64,000 nucleotides of DNA, from contig NZ_MUJK01000002.1 in assembly GCF_002906155.1 (NCBI RefSeq), forward strand, positions 62,001-126,000, read 5' to 3'. The notes under the pieces are model-generated. The model saw nothing but the letters and a program-made list of their open reading frames with translations, was not told where the DNA came from and ran no database searches. This document shows positions 9,085-23,359 of this stretch, one piece after another. The stretch's first letter is position 1; each line of letters opens with the position of its first letter. This DNA comes from Pseudomonas laurylsulfativorans. Its GTDB lineage: Bacteria; Pseudomonadota; Gammaproteobacteria; Pseudomonadales; Pseudomonadaceae. The position numbers were made by a program, and so were the translations under genes.

Positions 9085-9391
9085 GGTCATGATTGAAGTC
9101 GAGGTGGTCTATGCGGCTGTAGACCGTCAAGTACTGCTGACGGTGGCGGTGCCTGCCGGGACGACGGTACGGGCGGCCTTGCTCAGGTCAGCCGTGGCGG
9201 AGGAGTTTCCGGAGCTGGATCTGGCTAGTTGCCCTGTGGGGATTTTCGGCAAAGTTATAGCCGATCCAGAGCGTCGGCCTGTCGAGGTAGGGGATCGTAT
9301 CGAGATTTATCGACCCCTGTTGGCCGATCCAAAAGAGGTGCGCCGACTGCGCGCGGCAAAAGCTGCCGAGGCCAAAGCGCGGAGTCAGTGA
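9077..9391 (+). CDS. rnfH: RnfH family ubiquitin-like protein
   Basis: 104-aa RnfH/RatB family protein (UPF0125), with a ubiquitin-like beta-grasp core: IEVEVVYAAVDRQVLLTV and a later VEVGDRIEIYRPLLADPKEV stretch. Function is unknown; it is linked by gene context to ratA. Two starts are possible. ATG 9077 overlaps ratA by 8 bp and gives an N-terminus like other Pseudomonas copies. ATG 9089 has GAGG only 2 nt upstream, which is too close. I chose 9077. Confidence 0.85.
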   Translation: MVEVMIEVEVVYAAVDRQVLLTVAVPAGTTVRAALLRSAVAEEFPELDLASCPVGIFGKVIADPERRPVEVGDRIEIYRPLLADPKEVRRLRAAKAAEAKARSQ

Positions 9392-9411
9392 GTGGCTTGA
9401 ACGCCAGACAA

Positions 9412-9440
9412 TAAAAAGCCCGGACATGCCGGGCTTTTTA
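9412..9440. terminator. Bidirectional intrinsic terminator (rnfH / bamE)
   Basis: Stem TAAAAAGCCCGG / CCGGGCTTTTTA with a 5-nt loop. A-run on one side and T-run on the other let it serve both the plus-strand rnfH and the minus-strand bamE, which converge here. Confidence 0.9.
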
Positions 9441-9452
9441 TTGCGTCTCAAA

Positions 9453-9980
9453 TTATTGCGGCGAGGTGTCCAGCGGTTGTGGCGTCGGGACCGGAACGGT
9501 TTCTACACCGTCGACGTCCTTCTGGATCTGATCCAGCAACGAGCCTGGCTTGACCGGCTTTTCCGGTTTTGGCTTCTCGACGTTTTCTGCCGGGGCGGCC
9601 ACTGTCGTACCGCTGTCCTTGCCAAGAATGGCTTCGTCACGGCTTACGCCTGGCATGAAATCACCAGAGAGGCTGACAAGTTGATCATTTGGGTTGAAGA
9701 TAACGCTAATGCGTTCCTGTTGGCGTTCACCGCCACCTGGTTGCAGGCTGTACAGATAATCCCAGCGATCGGCATGGAACGTGTCAGTCAGCAGAGGGTT
9801 GCCCATGATAAACCGTACTTGCTTACGGGTCATTCCCGGGCGTAACTGGTCTATCATGTCCTGCGTGACGACATTGCCCTGCTGGATGTCGATTTTGTAA
9901 ACCCCGGGGAATGAACAACCGGCGAGTGCGAGCAGTCCCACAAAGGTGAAACTGGTTAGCAAGAGCTTGGTGTTTTGCAT
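9453..9980 (-). CDS. bamE: Outer membrane assembly lipoprotein BamE (OmlA/SmpA)
   Basis: 175-aa lipoprotein. A signal peptide ends in the lipobox LALAGC with the lipidated Cys at residue 22. The SmpA/OmlA domain follows, with [16 protein letters not shown] and DRWDYLYSL. BamE is an accessory subunit of the BAM complex that inserts outer-membrane beta-barrels. The C-terminal ~60 residues are a Pro/Lys/Glu-rich tail, which makes it longer than the E. coli protein (~113 aa) as is usual in Pseudomonas. Divergent from fur, an arrangement conserved in the genus. Confidence 0.93.
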   Translation of the reverse strand: MQNTKLLLTSFTFVGLLALAGCSFPGVYKIDIQQGNVVTQDMIDQLRPGMTRKQVRFIMGNPLLTDTFHADRWDYLYSLQPGGGERQQERISVIFNPNDQLVSLSGDFMPGVSRDEAILGKDSGTTVAAPAENVEKPKPEKPVKPGSLLDQIQKDVDGVETVPVPTPQPLDTSPQ

Positions 9981-10077
9981 CGGTGGGCGACTTCCACTAT
10001 CTTGGCTGGGACAACGTAAACGCCGATCATACCCGCATTAAGAGAAGCTGCGAAGCAGCATCGCGAGAAAGCTGACC

Positions 10078-10482
10078 ATGGTTGAAAATAGCGAACTACG
10101 CAAAGCCGGCCTCAAAGTGACCCTGCCACGGGTCAAAATTCTACAAATGCTCGATTCCGCCGAGCAACGCCACATGAGTGCCGAGGATGTCTACAAGGCC
10201 CTTATGGAGGCTGGTGAGGACGTCGGTCTGGCCACGGTTTACCGTGTTCTGACCCAGTTCGAGGCAGCTGGCCTTGTGGTGCGGCACAACTTCGACGGAG
10301 GCCATGCGGTCTTCGAACTGGACGACGGAAAGCATCACGACCATATGGTCAACGTCGAAACCAGCGAAGTGATCGAATTCTTCGACGAAGAAATCGAGCG
10401 GCTTCAGAAAGCAATCGTCGACAAGTATGGCTTCGAGATGGTTGATCACAATTTGGTGCTGTACGTGCGCAAGAAAAAGTAA
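10078..10482 (+). CDS. fur: Ferric uptake regulator Fur
   Basis: 134-aa Fur with an N-terminal winged helix (KAGLKVTLPRVKILQML, then GLATVYRVLTQFEAAGLV) and a C-terminal dimerisation domain with the metal-binding HHDHMV motif. It represses iron-uptake genes when Fe2+-loaded. The protein contains no cysteine at all, so the CxxC structural zinc site of E. coli-type Fur is absent, as in other pseudomonads where at most one Cys is present. Length is normal for Pseudomonas. Convergent with recN, with a shared terminator. Confidence 0.96.
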   Translation: MVENSELRKAGLKVTLPRVKILQMLDSAEQRHMSAEDVYKALMEAGEDVGLATVYRVLTQFEAAGLVVRHNFDGGHAVFELDDGKHHDHMVNVETSEVIEFFDEEIERLQKAIVDKYGFEMVDHNLVLYVRKKK

Positions 10483-10515
10483 GCATGTCGCGCGAACATC
10501 GGTTCGCGAAACGAG

Positions 10516-10541
10516 CGAAGGCGACCCCAGGGTCGCCTTCG
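10516..10541. terminator. Intrinsic terminator between fur and recN
   Basis: An 11-bp stem, CGAAGGCGACC / GGTCGCCTTCG, with loop CCAG, 33 bp after the fur stop. A short T-rich stretch follows on the plus strand. It probably serves the convergent recN as well. Confidence 0.8.
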
Positions 10542-10557
10542 TGCTTTCTGCCTTTAT

Positions 10558-12231
10558 TCAAGCTTTTGCGGCAACCACCATTTTTTTCGCGTGAGCCAGG
10601 GACTCCTTGGTGAGATCGATGCCCCCCAGCATTCGCGCGACTTCTTCGACGCGGTCGTTTTTGCTCAGTTTGGAAACGGCCGTGCGGGTGGCATCTTCGC
10701 CGCGCACTTTATGCACAAATAGATGTTGATGGCCTTGCGCTGCCACTTGTGGCAAGTGGGTCACGGTCAGCACCTGCCCGCGCTCACCGAGCCTGCGCAG
10801 CAACTGGCCGACAATTTCTGCAGTCGGGCCGCCGATGCCGACGTCGACTTCGTCGAACACCAGAGTCGGTACGCGGGAGGTTTGTGCGGTGATTACCTGA
10901 ATCGCCAGGCTGATCCGTGATAGTTCGCCGCCGGACGCGACTTTCGCCAGGGCCTTCAGCGGTTGACCAGGGTTGGCGCTGACCAGCAGTTCTACCTGTT
11001 CCAGGCCATTTGGCAGCAGTTCGTTGCTGCTGTTCGGGCGCAGTTCAATGGTGAAGTGACCGCCGGGCATGCCCAGGCGCTGGATTTCCTGTTCCACGGC
11101 GCTGGCCAGGCTGTTCGACGCTTGATGCCTTAGATCGCTCAGTTCCCGGGCCTTTTCCTGATAGTGCCTGGCATAGGACGACAGCTCATCGCTCAGGCGC
11201 TCGATGGATTCGTCGTTGGCGTTCAGGGTTTCGATTTCATCCAGCAGCTTCTGTTGCATCTCGGCAACTTCGGTCGGCTGGATGCGGTGCTTGCGGGCCA
11301 TCGTATAGATCGCATCGAGCCGCTCTTCGAGGTATTGAAGGCGCGCCGGATCGGCGTCGAAGTTGTCGAGGAAGCGGTTCAACTCGCCCACGGCTTCTTC
11401 AACCTGGATCTGCGCACTGGTCAACAGGCTGCTGGCCTCGCCGAGAGCACCGATCGAATTATTCACACTGGACAAGCGGTTGAGGCTTGCAGTGAGTGCA
11501 TTCAGCACGTTGCCGGAATCACTTTCGCTGCACTGTTCTACGACCTGCCGGCAGATGCCCAGCAGGGTTTCTGCGTTGGTCAGGTTCTTGTGCTCTTGCT
11601 CAAGCTGCTCCAGCTCGTTATCGCCGAGGCCAAGATTTTCCAGCTCCTCGAGTTGGTAGCTGAGCAACTGATGACGGGCGCGTTGCTCATCGCCAGAGTT
11701 GGAGAGTCGTTCCAGTTCCTGGCGGGTCTGGCGCCAGCGTTGGGCGGCCAGTTGAACCTGGCGGGCAAGGTCCGTCGCACCGGCATACTCGTCGAGCAGG
11801 CGCCGGTGGGTATCGGTCTTGAGCAGGGATTGGTGTTCGTGCTGGCTGTGAATGTCGATCAGTAGTTCGCCCAGTGCCTTGAGGTCGCCAAGGGGGCAGG
11901 GCGTGCCGTTGATGTAGCCCCTCGAGCGTCCTTCCGATGTGATCACTCGGCGCAGAATGCACGGACCGTCGTTTTCGAGGTCGCGTTCGGCCAGCCAGGT
12001 GCTGGCTTCCGGAATATCGGCCAGATCAAAGGTGGCCAGGATGTCGGCCTTGTCGGCGCCGGGGCGGACCACGCCGCTGTCGGCGCGATCGCCCAGGGTC
12101 AGGCCCAGCGCGTCGAGCATGATCGACTTGCCCGCGCCGGTTTCCCCGGTGATCACGCTCATCCCGCGATCGAGTTCGAGATCGAGATGTTCAACGATGG
12201 CGTAGTTGTGTACGGACAGGTGCACCAGCAT
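10558..12231 (-). CDS. recN: DNA repair protein RecN
   Basis: 557-aa SMC-like ATPase. Walker A GETGAGKS at residues 29-36, a long central coiled-coil region (~150-380), and C-terminal ABC signature LSRISLAIQ plus Walker B TLVFDEVDVGIGG. RecN helps recombinational repair of double-strand breaks. A CTG-N10-CAG LexA box sits 25 bp upstream of the start, so SOS induction is expected. Length is normal. Confidence 0.95.
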   Translation of the reverse strand: MLVHLSVHNYAIVEHLDLELDRGMSVITGETGAGKSIMLDALGLTLGDRADSGVVRPGADKADILATFDLADIPEASTWLAERDLENDGPCILRRVITSEGRSRGYINGTPCPLGDLKALGELLIDIHSQHEHQSLLKTDTHRRLLDEYAGATDLARQVQLAAQRWRQTRQELERLSNSGDEQRARHQLLSYQLEELENLGLGDNELEQLEQEHKNLTNAETLLGICRQVVEQCSESDSGNVLNALTASLNRLSSVNNSIGALGEASSLLTSAQIQVEEAVGELNRFLDNFDADPARLQYLEERLDAIYTMARKHRIQPTEVAEMQQKLLDEIETLNANDESIERLSDELSSYARHYQEKARELSDLRHQASNSLASAVEQEIQRLGMPGGHFTIELRPNSSNELLPNGLEQVELLVSANPGQPLKALAKVASGGELSRISLAIQVITAQTSRVPTLVFDEVDVGIGGPTAEIVGQLLRRLGERGQVLTVTHLPQVAAQGHQHLFVHKVRGEDATRTAVSKLSKNDRVEEVARMLGGIDLTKESLAHAKKMVVAAKA

Positions 12232-12255
12232 GTGGGCCGCTCCCAGGTGTTAGGT

Positions 12256-12271
12256 CTGGTTATTTATACAG
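12256..12271 (-). promoter_or_regulatory. LexA (SOS) box upstream of recN
   Basis: CTG-GTTATTTATA-CAG matches the CTG-N10-CAG LexA consensus of gammaproteobacteria with an AT-rich centre. It is 25 bp upstream of the recN start codon, a position suited to blocking its promoter. recN is SOS-induced in many bacteria. Confidence 0.8.
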
Positions 12272-12390
12272 TGTTTTGTTTCTGGCTGACAATGCCCCTC
12301 GTTAGCTCGATTCGCTCGGTCCGACGAAACCCTTATCGCGACCGGGAATGACAATGCAGTTGTTTTTTGTAGGGTTAATCGTCGGTCCCC

Positions 12391-12418
12391 CTTGAAGCCG
12401 GATTTTGCGGCCCCATAT
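12391..12418 (+). promoter_or_regulatory. Heat-shock sigma-32 (RpoH) promoter of grpE-dnaK
   Basis: The -35 element CTTGAAG (12391-12397) and -10 element CCCCATAT (12411-12418) are separated by 13 bp, very close to the sigma-32 consensus CTTGAAA-N13-15-CCCCATNT. The grpE start is 53 bp downstream. Confidence 0.9.
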
Positions 12419-12471
12419 AGCTGGGCAGAAGCGCGAGTTGAGATCGCGGACGATATTGAAAGGAGAAATCT

Positions 12472-13038
12472 ATGGCTGACGAACAGACAGTGGATACGCA
12501 AAACCCAGACGCCAACCAGGCGCCCGAGGCTTCGGGTGAAGACCTGGCGGCTCGTGTACAAGTGCTCGAAGAGCAACTGGCAGGCGCTCAGGATCAGGCT
12601 TTGCGTGTAGCCGCCGATCTGCAGAACGTCCGCCGTCGCGCCGAGCAGGATGTAGAGAAGGCTCACAAGTTCGCGCTGGAAAAGTTCGCCAGCGACCTGC
12701 TGCCGATCGTCGACAGCCTGGAACGCGGCCTGGAACTGTCCAGCCCGGACGACGAAAGCATTCGTCCGATGCGCGAAGGCATCGAGCTGACCCTGAAAAT
12801 GTTCCACGACACTCTCAAGCGCTATCAGCTTGAAGCGATCGATCCGCATGGCGAACCGTTCAACGCCGTTCACCATCAGGCAATGGCCATGCAGGAAAGC
12901 GCCGACGTCGAGCCTAACAGCGTTCTGAAGGTGTTCCAGAAGGGCTATCAGCTCAATGGTCGCCTGCTGCGCCCTGCGATGGTCGTGGTCAGCAAGGCCC
13001 CTGCGCCGGTTTCGCCTTCGATTGACGAGCAGGCTTGA
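12472..13038 (+). CDS. grpE: Nucleotide exchange factor GrpE
   Basis: 188-aa GrpE. An acidic N-terminus is followed by a long helical region (~25-90) with [18 protein letters not shown] and [13 protein letters not shown], then the C-terminal beta domain with the signature [21 protein letters not shown] (given in parts: VLKVFQKGY and [11 protein letters not shown]). It releases ADP from DnaK. AAAGGAGA sits 5 nt before the ATG. It stands first in the heat-shock block grpE-dnaK-dnaJ behind a sigma-32 promoter. Confidence 0.96.
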   Translation: MADEQTVDTQNPDANQAPEASGEDLAARVQVLEEQLAGAQDQALRVAADLQNVRRRAEQDVEKAHKFALEKFASDLLPIVDSLERGLELSSPDDESIRPMREGIELTLKMFHDTLKRYQLEAIDPHGEPFNAVHHQAMAMQESADVEPNSVLKVFQKGYQLNGRLLRPAMVVVSKAPAPVSPSIDEQA

Positions 13039-13140
13039 AATCCGCCGCAAGGCCCCCATTTATAAGTCAAGCGTTTAAGTGCTACCGCAGTTAGCCACCA
13101 CTGCTGCGGCAACCAAATCCAAAGTTTCGGGAGAGTGAAC

Positions 13141-15057
13141 ATGGGCAAAATTATCGGTATCGACCTGGGGACTACCAACTCCTGCGTCTCCGTGCTGGAA
13201 AACGGCAAGGCAAAAGTTATTGAAAACGCTGAGGGCGCGCGTACCACGCCGTCGATCATCGCTTACGCCAACGATGGCGAAATTCTGGTTGGCCAGTCGG
13301 CCAAGCGTCAGGCAGTGACCAATCCGCATAACACCCTGTATGCGGTGAAGCGTCTGATCGGTCGTCGTTTCGACGAAGAAGTTGTGCAGAAAGACATTCA
13401 GATGGTCCCTTACAAGATCGTCAAGGCTGACAATAGCGACGCCTGGGTTGAAGTGAACGGCCAGAAAATGGCACCGCCACAAATCTCGGCTGAAATCCTG
13501 AAGAAAATGAAGAAGACCGCCGAAGACTACCTCGGCGAGACCGTGACTGAAGCGGTGATCACCGTTCCGGCCTACTTCAACGACAGCCAGCGCCAGGCGA
13601 CCAAGGACGCCGGCCGCATCGCCGGTCTGGACGTGAAGCGTATCATCAACGAACCGACCGCAGCCGCTCTGGCCTACGGTATGGACAAGGCCAAGGGCGA
13701 TCACACCGTGATCGTTTACGACCTGGGTGGCGGTACTTTCGACGTTTCCGTGATCGAGATCGCTGAAGTCGATGGCGAGCACCAGTTCGAAGTACTGGCC
13801 ACCAACGGTGACACGTTCCTGGGCGGTGAAGACTTTGACATTCGTCTGATCGACTACCTCGTCGACGAATTCAAGAAAGAAAGCGGCATGAACCTCAAGG
13901 GTGATCCGCTGGCCATGCAGCGCCTGAAAGAAGCCGCTGAAAAAGCCAAGATCGAACTGTCCTCGAGCCAGTCGACCGACGTGAACCTGCCGTACATCAC
14001 TGCAGACGCCACCGGTCCAAAGCACCTGAACGTGAAGATCTCCCGCGCCAAGCTCGAAGCGCTGGTGGAAGACCTGGTTCAGCGCACCATCGAACCTTGC
14101 CGCATCGCGATGAAAGATGCCGGTATCGACGTTGGCGCGATCAACGATGTGATCCTGGTGGGCGGTCAGACCCGTATGCCACTGGTTCAGAAGCTGGTGA
14201 CCGAGTTCTTCGGTAAAGAAGCTCGTAAAGACGTCAACCCGGACGAAGCGGTTGCCATGGGTGCTGCTATCCAGGGCGCGGTACTGGCCGGTGACGTGAA
14301 AGACGTTCTGCTGCTCGACGTCAGCCCGCTGACCTTGGGTATCGAAACCATGGGTGGCGTGATGACTGCGCTGATCGAGAAAAACACCACGATTCCTACC
14401 AAGAAATCGCAAGTGTTCTCGACTGCCGACGACAACCAGGGTGCCGTGACCATTCACGTGCTGCAAGGTGAGCGTAAGCAAGCTGCACAGAACAAATCCC
14501 TGGGCAAGTTCGACCTGGCCGACATTCCACCAGCTCCACGTGGCGTGCCGCAGATCGAAGTGACCTTCGACATCGACGCCAACGGCATCCTGCACGTAGG
14601 TGCGAAGGACAAAGCTACCGGCAAGACTCAGTCGATCGTGATCAAGGCCAACTCCGGTCTGTCCGACGAAGAAATCGAGCGCATGGTGCGTGATGCCGAG
14701 GCGAACGCCGAGGAAGACCGCAAGTTCGAAGAGCTGGCCGCTGCCCGTAACCAGGGCGATGCTCTGGTTCACTCGACGCGCAAAATGGTTGCCGATGCTG
14801 GCGATAAAGTGACTGCCGAAGAGAAGACTGCAATCGAAGCTGCCGTAGTTGCCCTGGAAGCCGCTGTCAAAGGCGACGATAAGGCTGCTATCGACGCCAA
14901 GGTTGAAGAGCTGTCGAAAGTCTCCGCTCCAGTGGCGCAGAAGATGTACGCCGAACAGGCTCAGCCTGCTGAAGGCGCTGCACCGCAGGGCGAATCGGCT
15001 GAAAAGGCTGACGACGTTGTCGATGCCGAGTTCGAAGAAGTCAAAGACCACAAGTAA
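13141..15057 (+). CDS. dnaK: Chaperone protein DnaK (Hsp70)
   Basis: 638-aa Hsp70. The ATPase domain opens with [15 protein letters not shown] and includes the phosphate loop [17 protein letters not shown] and [13 protein letters not shown]. The interdomain linker [14 protein letters not shown] leads into the substrate-binding domain, and the C-terminus is acidic ([12 protein letters not shown]). The start ATG at 13141 follows GGGAG; a GTG two codons earlier is less likely. It folds proteins with DnaJ and GrpE, encoded on either side. Confidence 0.98.
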   Translation: MGKIIGIDLGTTNSCVSVLENGKAKVIENAEGARTTPSIIAYANDGEILVGQSAKRQAVTNPHNTLYAVKRLIGRRFDEEVVQKDIQMVPYKIVKADNSDAWVEVNGQKMAPPQISAEILKKMKKTAEDYLGETVTEAVITVPAYFNDSQRQATKDAGRIAGLDVKRIINEPTAAALAYGMDKAKGDHTVIVYDLGGGTFDVSVIEIAEVDGEHQFEVLATNGDTFLGGEDFDIRLIDYLVDEFKKESGMNLKGDPLAMQRLKEAAEKAKIELSSSQSTDVNLPYITADATGPKHLNVKISRAKLEALVEDLVQRTIEPCRIAMKDAGIDVGAINDVILVGGQTRMPLVQKLVTEFFGKEARKDVNPDEAVAMGAAIQGAVLAGDVKDVLLLDVSPLTLGIETMGGVMTALIEKNTTIPTKKSQVFSTADDNQGAVTIHVLQGERKQAAQNKSLGKFDLADIPPAPRGVPQIEVTFDIDANGILHVGAKDKATGKTQSIVIKANSGLSDEEIERMVRDAEANAEEDRKFEELAAARNQGDALVHSTRKMVADAGDKVTAEEKTAIEAAVVALEAAVKGDDKAAIDAKVEELSKVSAPVAQKMYAEQAQPAEGAAPQGESAEKADDVVDAEFEEVKDHK

Positions 15058-15112
15058 GTTGTTGGTCGGCCGGTTGACTGCCTTTAGGCGGTGACTGGTA
15101 GGATGTCGCCGC

Positions 15113-15130
15113 GCGGGAGCTTGCTCCCGC
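15113..15130. repeat. Single REP-like hairpin between dnaK and dnaJ
   Basis: GCGGGAGC-TT-GCTCCCGC is a perfect 8-bp hairpin of the REP type seen elsewhere in the window (GGGAGCTTGCTCCC). No T-run follows, so it is not an intrinsic terminator. The rest of the 295-bp dnaK-dnaJ spacer shows no open frame I can support. Confidence 0.6.
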
Positions 15131-15352
15131 GTTGGCGTATCTGGAATACGCGAATTTTTACAGCATGCGACAGCGCTCGCATGGTGGTGGTATGGCCGGG
15201 AATGCTCCTGCTTTTCGCGCCGCAAGTACCGCAAGAATCAAAGACCAGGATCGTTGAATTGACGTGAGTTGGGTCCGGGCCTGTATTGGGGCTCAACGAG
15301 TTCGGCAAACTCAGGAGGGTTTTGTCGGACGTCCTCAAGAGTGCAAAGACTT

Positions 15353-17291
<1,939 letters not shown>

Positions 17292-17467
17292 GATGCATCC
17301 GAAATCGGGCTCACGCACAGCGTTTGGGCCCGGTTTTGTTCCGCCAAGCGACGTCCTGTCGCATTCTCCAGCCTTTAAGGCTCATTGGCGGTAGACCAAA
17401 AAGCCCTTTTTCTGTAAGCTACAGCTTTAGTGTGTCCACTAAAAGCGCGCAGAATAATTCAGTGAAG

Positions 17468-17506
17468 AAGCGGGGTGACGTGTCCATACGTCACTCCGCT
17501 TTTTTA
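17468..17506 (+). terminator. Terminator/attenuator-like hairpin before carA
   Basis: Stem AAGCGGGGTGACGT / ACGTCACTCCGCTT (one mismatch) with loop GTCCAT, followed directly by a run of T. It ends 45 bp upstream of the carA start. It could terminate dapB transcription or act as an attenuator in a carA leader; the sequence alone does not decide. Confidence 0.8.
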
Positions 17507-17550
17507 CAACCTGCGATCGCCCTTTCAGGCTTTATTTACGGGAGGTCTTC

Positions 17551-18687
17551 TTGACTAAGCCAGCCATACTCGCCCTTGCTGATGGCAGCATTTTTCGCGG
17601 CGAAGCCATTGGAGCCGACGGTCAGACCGTTGGTGAGGTGGTGTTCAACACCGCAATGACCGGCTATCAGGAAATCCTTACCGATCCTTCCTACGCCCAA
17701 CAGATCGTTACTCTGACTTACCCGCACATCGGCAACACCGGCACCACGCCGGAAGACGCTGAGTCCAACCGCGTCTGGTCTGCCGGCCTGGTCATTCGTG
17801 ACCTGCCACTGGTTGCGAGCAACTGGCGTAACACGATGTCCCTGTCCGACTACCTGAAGGCCAACAACGTTGTGGCCATCGCCGGTATCGACACCCGTCG
17901 CCTGACGCGCATCCTGCGTGAAAAAGGTGCGCAGAACGGCTGCATCATGGCCGGTGACAACATTTCCGAAGAGGCTGCCATCGCCGCCGCCCAGGGTTTC
18001 CCAGGTCTCAAGGGCATGGACCTGGCAAAAGTCGTCAGCACCAAGGAAAGCTACGAGTGGCGCTCGACTGTCTGGGATCTGAAAACCGACAGCCACGCGA
18101 CCATCGAAGCCTCCGAACTGCCGTACCACGTCGTGGCCTACGACTACGGCGTCAAGGTCAACATCCTGCGCATGTTGGTCGAGCGCGGTTGCCGCGTGAC
18201 CGTGGTGCCGGCGCAAACGCCTGCAGCCGACGTACTGGCACTGAAGCCAGATGGCGTGTTCCTGTCCAACGGCCCTGGTGATCCGGAGCCTTGCGACTAC
18301 GCGATCCAGGCGATCAAGGACGTTCTGGAAACCGAGATCCCGGTCTTCGGCATCTGCCTCGGTCACCAGCTGCTGGCCCTGGCCTCCGGCGCCAAGACCC
18401 TGAAAATGGGCCACGGCCACCACGGTGCCAACCACCCCGTCCAGGACCTGGACAGCGGTGTGGTGATGATCACCAGCCAGAACCACGGTTTTGCCGTAGA
18501 CGAAGCGACCCTGCCAGCCAACGTCCGCGCGATTCACAAATCGCTGTTCGACGGAACCCTGCAAGGTATCGAGCGTACCGACAAGAGCGCCTTCAGCTTC
18601 CAGGGTCACCCGGAAGCCAGCCCTGGCCCGAACGACGTAGCGCCATTGTTCGATCGCTTCATCAACGAGATGGCCAAGCGACGCTGA
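17551..18687 (+). CDS. carA: Carbamoyl-phosphate synthase, small (glutaminase) subunit
   Basis: 378-aa glutamine amidotransferase subunit. The nucleophile C269 lies in [13 protein letters not shown], and the His/Glu pair H353/E355 in GHPEA. It supplies ammonia to CarB for carbamoyl phosphate used in arginine and pyrimidine synthesis. The start is TTG, preceded by GGGAGGT at a good distance; no ATG or GTG start fits the family. A strong terminator-like hairpin lies 45 bp upstream, hinting at attenuation. Cognate carB follows after 115 bp. Confidence 0.96.
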   Translation: MTKPAILALADGSIFRGEAIGADGQTVGEVVFNTAMTGYQEILTDPSYAQQIVTLTYPHIGNTGTTPEDAESNRVWSAGLVIRDLPLVASNWRNTMSLSDYLKANNVVAIAGIDTRRLTRILREKGAQNGCIMAGDNISEEAAIAAAQGFPGLKGMDLAKVVSTKESYEWRSTVWDLKTDSHATIEASELPYHVVAYDYGVKVNILRMLVERGCRVTVVPAQTPAADVLALKPDGVFLSNGPGDPEPCDYAIQAIKDVLETEIPVFGICLGHQLLALASGAKTLKMGHGHHGANHPVQDLDSGVVMITSQNHGFAVDEATLPANVRAIHKSLFDGTLQGIERTDKSAFSFQGHPEASPGPNDVAPLFDRFINEMAKRR

Positions 18688-18710
18688 TCGCTCGCCTTGA
18701 TGTAGCAAAG

Positions 18711-18746
18711 CTTGAGGGTGGTCCCGACACCGGCGGCCCCCTCAAG
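18711..18746 (+). other. Hairpin in the carA-carB spacer
   Basis: CTTGAGGG (18711-18718) pairs with CCCTCAAG (18739-18746) around a 20-nt GC-rich loop. There is no T-run. It may affect processing between the two cistrons. No ORF is seen in this 115-bp spacer. Confidence 0.4.
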
Positions 18747-18802
18747 TCAGAGATTGAACAAGACGGCTTGCCGACTGACCTGCGGATTTGAGTGACAAAC
18801 CC

Positions 18803-22020
<3,218 letters not shown>

Positions 22021-22024
<4 letters not shown>

Positions 22025-22503
22025 GCATAACGAAGTACCCAATGACCGTTCAGGGCGCTCGCGCCCTGGAAGAAGAGCACACTCACCTGACCAAGGTCGT
22101 TCGTCCGAAGCTTAGCCAGGACATCGGTACGGCCCGCGAGTTGGGTGATTTGAAGGAAAACGCCGAATACCACGCTGCCCGTGAGCAGCAGGGTATGGTC
22201 GAGGCGCGGATTCGTGATATCGAAGGCCGGATTCAGAATCAGGTCATCATTGATGTCACGACCATTCCTCATACCGGCAAAGTGATTTTCGGCACCACTG
22301 TCGAGATTGCCAATGTCGAGACGGATGAGCGCGTTACTTACCACATCGTGGGTGAGGATGAGGCTGACTTCAAACTCGGCAAGATTTCGGTCGGCTCTCC
22401 ACTGGCCCGCGCCTTGATTGCCAAGGAAGAGGGTGATGTGGTTGCCGTGAAAACGCCTGGTGGCGTTATCGAGTACGAGATTGTCGAAGTTCGCCACATC
22501 TGA
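22021..22503 (+). CDS. greA: Transcription elongation factor GreA
   Basis: 160-aa GreA. The N-terminal coiled-coil contains [20 protein letters not shown], with the acidic tip that stimulates RNA cleavage by backtracked RNA polymerase. The C-terminal FKBP-like domain includes [14 protein letters not shown] and [14 protein letters not shown]. Its start overlaps the carB stop (ATGA). A GC-rich hairpin begins 5 bp after the stop. Confidence 0.96.
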
Positions 22504-22508
22504 AGACC

Positions 22509-22531
22509 GGCGCCCGCTTCGTGCGGGCGCC
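22509..22531 (+). other. GC-rich hairpin abutting the next start codon
   Basis: GGCGCCCGC / GCGGGCGCC with a TTCGT loop is a perfect 9-bp stem ending one base before the ATG of the DUF4149 gene. No T-run follows. It may weaken readthrough translation or protect the greA 3' end. Confidence 0.65.
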
Positions 22532-22936
22532 ATGGTTTGGCAGCTGACTCAGATGTTGTGGGTCGGCGGCTTGTGGCTGTTGCAAATTGGTCTGTTGCCG
22601 GTGCTGGGGCGAATTGGCCTGGCGCCGCTACTGATCGACGAAATCGCAGGCACACTCAACACGTTGATGGTGGGATTCGCCATGGCGTGTGTGATTTTTC
22701 AGGCTTTGGTGCTGGTTAAGGCCGAGGGCCTTGTCAGTCTATGGCGAGATATTCGCGGACAACTGCTGTTGATGGCGCTGTATGCGTGCGTGATGTACTT
22801 CGCGGTGCGTTTCGGCTGGCCGGATGCGGTGCGTTGGCAGGCGTTCAGCTATCTTGTTCTGGGCTTTTCCGGGCTGGTGCTGGTGTTGCAACCGGTGCCG
22901 GGATGGAGTGGCCGGGTGCGCGAAGCACACCCTTGA
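22532..22936 (+). CDS. DUF4149-type small inner-membrane protein
   Basis: 134-aa protein with about four hydrophobic segments (roughly 6-26, 43-63, 74-94, 103-122), e.g. MLWVGGLWLLQIGLLPVLG. It resembles the DUF4149 family found between greA and yhbY in pseudomonads; function is unknown. The start is uncertain. ATG 22532 directly follows a strong hairpin and has no Shine-Dalgarno; ATG 22553 and a GTG inside greA are alternatives. Convergent with yhbY. Confidence 0.7.
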   Translation: MVWQLTQMLWVGGLWLLQIGLLPVLGRIGLAPLLIDEIAGTLNTLMVGFAMACVIFQALVLVKAEGLVSLWRDIRGQLLLMALYACVMYFAVRFGWPDAVRWQAFSYLVLGFSGLVLVLQPVPGWSGRVREAHP

Positions 22937-22945
22937 CCCTTGTCA

Positions 22946-23254
22946 TCACTTGAAGCGATGGACGTTCGACAGCTGCTTGTTGACGCTGAAGTTCTTGCGG
23001 TAGATCAGTGCCATCTTGCCGATGACCTGAACCAGATCCGCTTTGCCGACCTTGCAGAGCTCTGCAATGGACGCCAGGCGCGATTCGCGATCGAGGATGT
23101 TGAGCTTGATCTTGATCAGCTCGTGATCCGCCAAAGCGCGTTCGAGTTCGGCTAACACACCTTCAGTCAAACCATTGTCTGCCACAATCAATACTGGTTT
23201 CAGATGGTGGCCAATGGACTTGTACTGTTTCTTCTGCTCTTGAGTGAGCGGCAT
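22946..23254 (-). CDS. yhbY: Ribosome assembly RNA-binding protein YhbY
   Basis: 102-aa CRM-domain protein: KKQYKSIGHHLKPVLIV, then GLTEGVLAELERALADHELIK (the last given as GLTEGVLAEL and ALADHELIKIK). The GxxG-like loop is CKVGKADLVQVIGK. E. coli YhbY associates with pre-50S particles. It is divergent from rlmE, matching the standard yhbY-rlmE-ftsH neighbourhood. Confidence 0.93.
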   Translation of the reverse strand: MPLTQEQKKQYKSIGHHLKPVLIVADNGLTEGVLAELERALADHELIKIKLNILDRESRLASIAELCKVGKADLVQVIGKMALIYRKNFSVNKQLSNVHRFK

Positions 23255-23359
23255 AATCTGACCCCTGCGTCTGATCTTGTAAAAAGCGGCGGCCAGTTTA
23301 CCCGAGCGAGTCCGGGACCGCCCAGTTAATCACGACCCGTTTTATTTTCGAGGTATCCC

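Noticed and set aside
13075..15234. Long open frame antisense to dnaK (over 700 codons)
   Set aside because: It mirrors the codon pattern of dnaK in GC-rich DNA, has no family similarity I recognise and no ribosome site. The same holds for long antisense frames over carB, infB, pnp, fruB and piuA.
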